A stretch of DNA of 5,923 bases from Endomicrobiia bacterium. GTDB taxonomy: Bacteria; Elusimicrobiota; Endomicrobiia; PHAN01. Both the position numbers and the translations under genes were made by a program. How positions within the stretch are numbered: position 1 is the first letter of the stretch; each line of letters starts with the position of its first letter. This document shows positions 5,779 through 5,923 of this stretch, in pieces. The DNA lies in NCBI GenBank assembly GCA_030018875.1, contig JASEHK010000101.1:1-5923 (forward strand), written 5' to 3'. Under the pieces are notes generated by a model. It did not search any database, was not told the origin of the DNA, and was given only the letters and a program-made list of their open reading frames with translations.

Positions 5779-5923
5779 TCATTTTTTATAGCAATATTGG
5801 GCGGCCGAGAGGTTTTCCGATTTGAATCCTTCCGACGAACGGGCGGCGGCGTCAAGAAGAAGCCCGGCGCAGGCGACATCGGAAGAAAAGTTTTTGTTCA
5901 AAATATTTTTAATGGCTGATATT
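5779..5923 (-). CDS. 3' end of a gene, possibly FchA-like cyclodeaminase/cyclohydrolase
   Basis: The minus strand is open from the window edge to TGA at 5781-5779, giving 47 residues: ISAIKNILNKNFSSDVACAG, then LLLDAAARSSEGFKSENLSA and AQYCYKK. The composition is protein-like (Ala-rich amphipathic helix), and the frame ends 61 bases before the folD ATG. NKNFSSDVACAGLLLDAA resembles the late motif of the formiminotransferase-cyclodeaminase/FchA family (a GN...SD..VAA..L.AA pattern followed by N.xINL); the Asn-Leu at the end of SEGFKSENL falls where that family has INL. The family is a small all-helical enzyme with methenyl-THF cyclohydrolase or formimino-THF cyclodeaminase activity. The tail after that motif is shorter than usual. 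The match rests on one motif seen by eye, so the gene is likely real but its identity is tentative. Confidence 0.5.
   Translation of the reverse strand, partial: ISAIKNILNKNFSSDVACAGLLLDAAARSSEGFKSENLSAAQYCYKK

Noticed and set aside
5718..5879. N-terminal extension of FolD from a start at 5879
   Set aside because: The extra 54 residues resemble no FolD N-terminus and overlap a better-looking reading frame that ends at 5779; KIIDGR at the 5717 start is the family beginning.

Overview
The window is a gene-dense bacterial segment (roughly half G+C by eye) in which every supported gene lies on the minus strand, so transcription runs from high to low coordinates. Gaps are short through the first part and wider lower down. 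In transcription order the genes are: the 3' end of a gene entering from beyond base 5923 (tentatively the C-terminus of a cyclodeaminase/methenyl-folate cyclohydrolase, FchA-like); folD; a YjbQ/UPF0047 gene; a fused hexulose-6-phosphate synthase/RraA-like gene; a MetE-catalytic-domain-only gene; 6-phosphofructokinase; an ORF6N-domain gene; and possibly the first 18 codons of another gene cut off at base 1.

The theme of 1927-5923 is one-carbon chemistry: folate C1 interconversion (FolD, perhaps FchA), formaldehyde/pentose-phosphate chemistry (hexulose-6-phosphate synthase) and methyl transfer to a thiol (zinc-type methionine synthase core). Phosphofructokinase fits the fate of fructose 6-phosphate downstream of a ribulose-monophosphate route, but no phosphohexuloisomerase gene is present in the window. 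The most notable observation is that FolD lacks the catalytic lysine (Gln instead) and has conservative but rare changes at the two other classic active-site positions (Gln to Asn, Asp to Glu). This pattern predicts a dehydrogenase without, or with altered, cyclohydrolase activity. The partial gene immediately upstream resembles a separate cyclohydrolase family, which would complement it.

Below 1927 the character changes. A 97-bp element of four nested inverted repeats (a cloverleaf, not a tRNA) sits between the MetE-like gene and pfkA. The ORF6N gene, a phage/mobile-element-type DNA-binding protein common in bacterial genomes, carries two in-frame palindromic repeats 93 bp apart, with a compensatory base-pair change between the copies. 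An 8-bp direct repeat with 11-bp spacing lies in its upstream gap.

The organism cannot be named with confidence. The HPS-RraA fusion, the MetE-core family and the dispersed 'CATTGCGAG...CTCGCAATG' type of repeat suggest a free-living, probably anaerobic bacterium of an under-sampled lineage; this is inference. No rRNA, tRNA, CRISPR array, transposase or convincing intrinsic terminator was seen. No gap between genes exceeds 300 bases.
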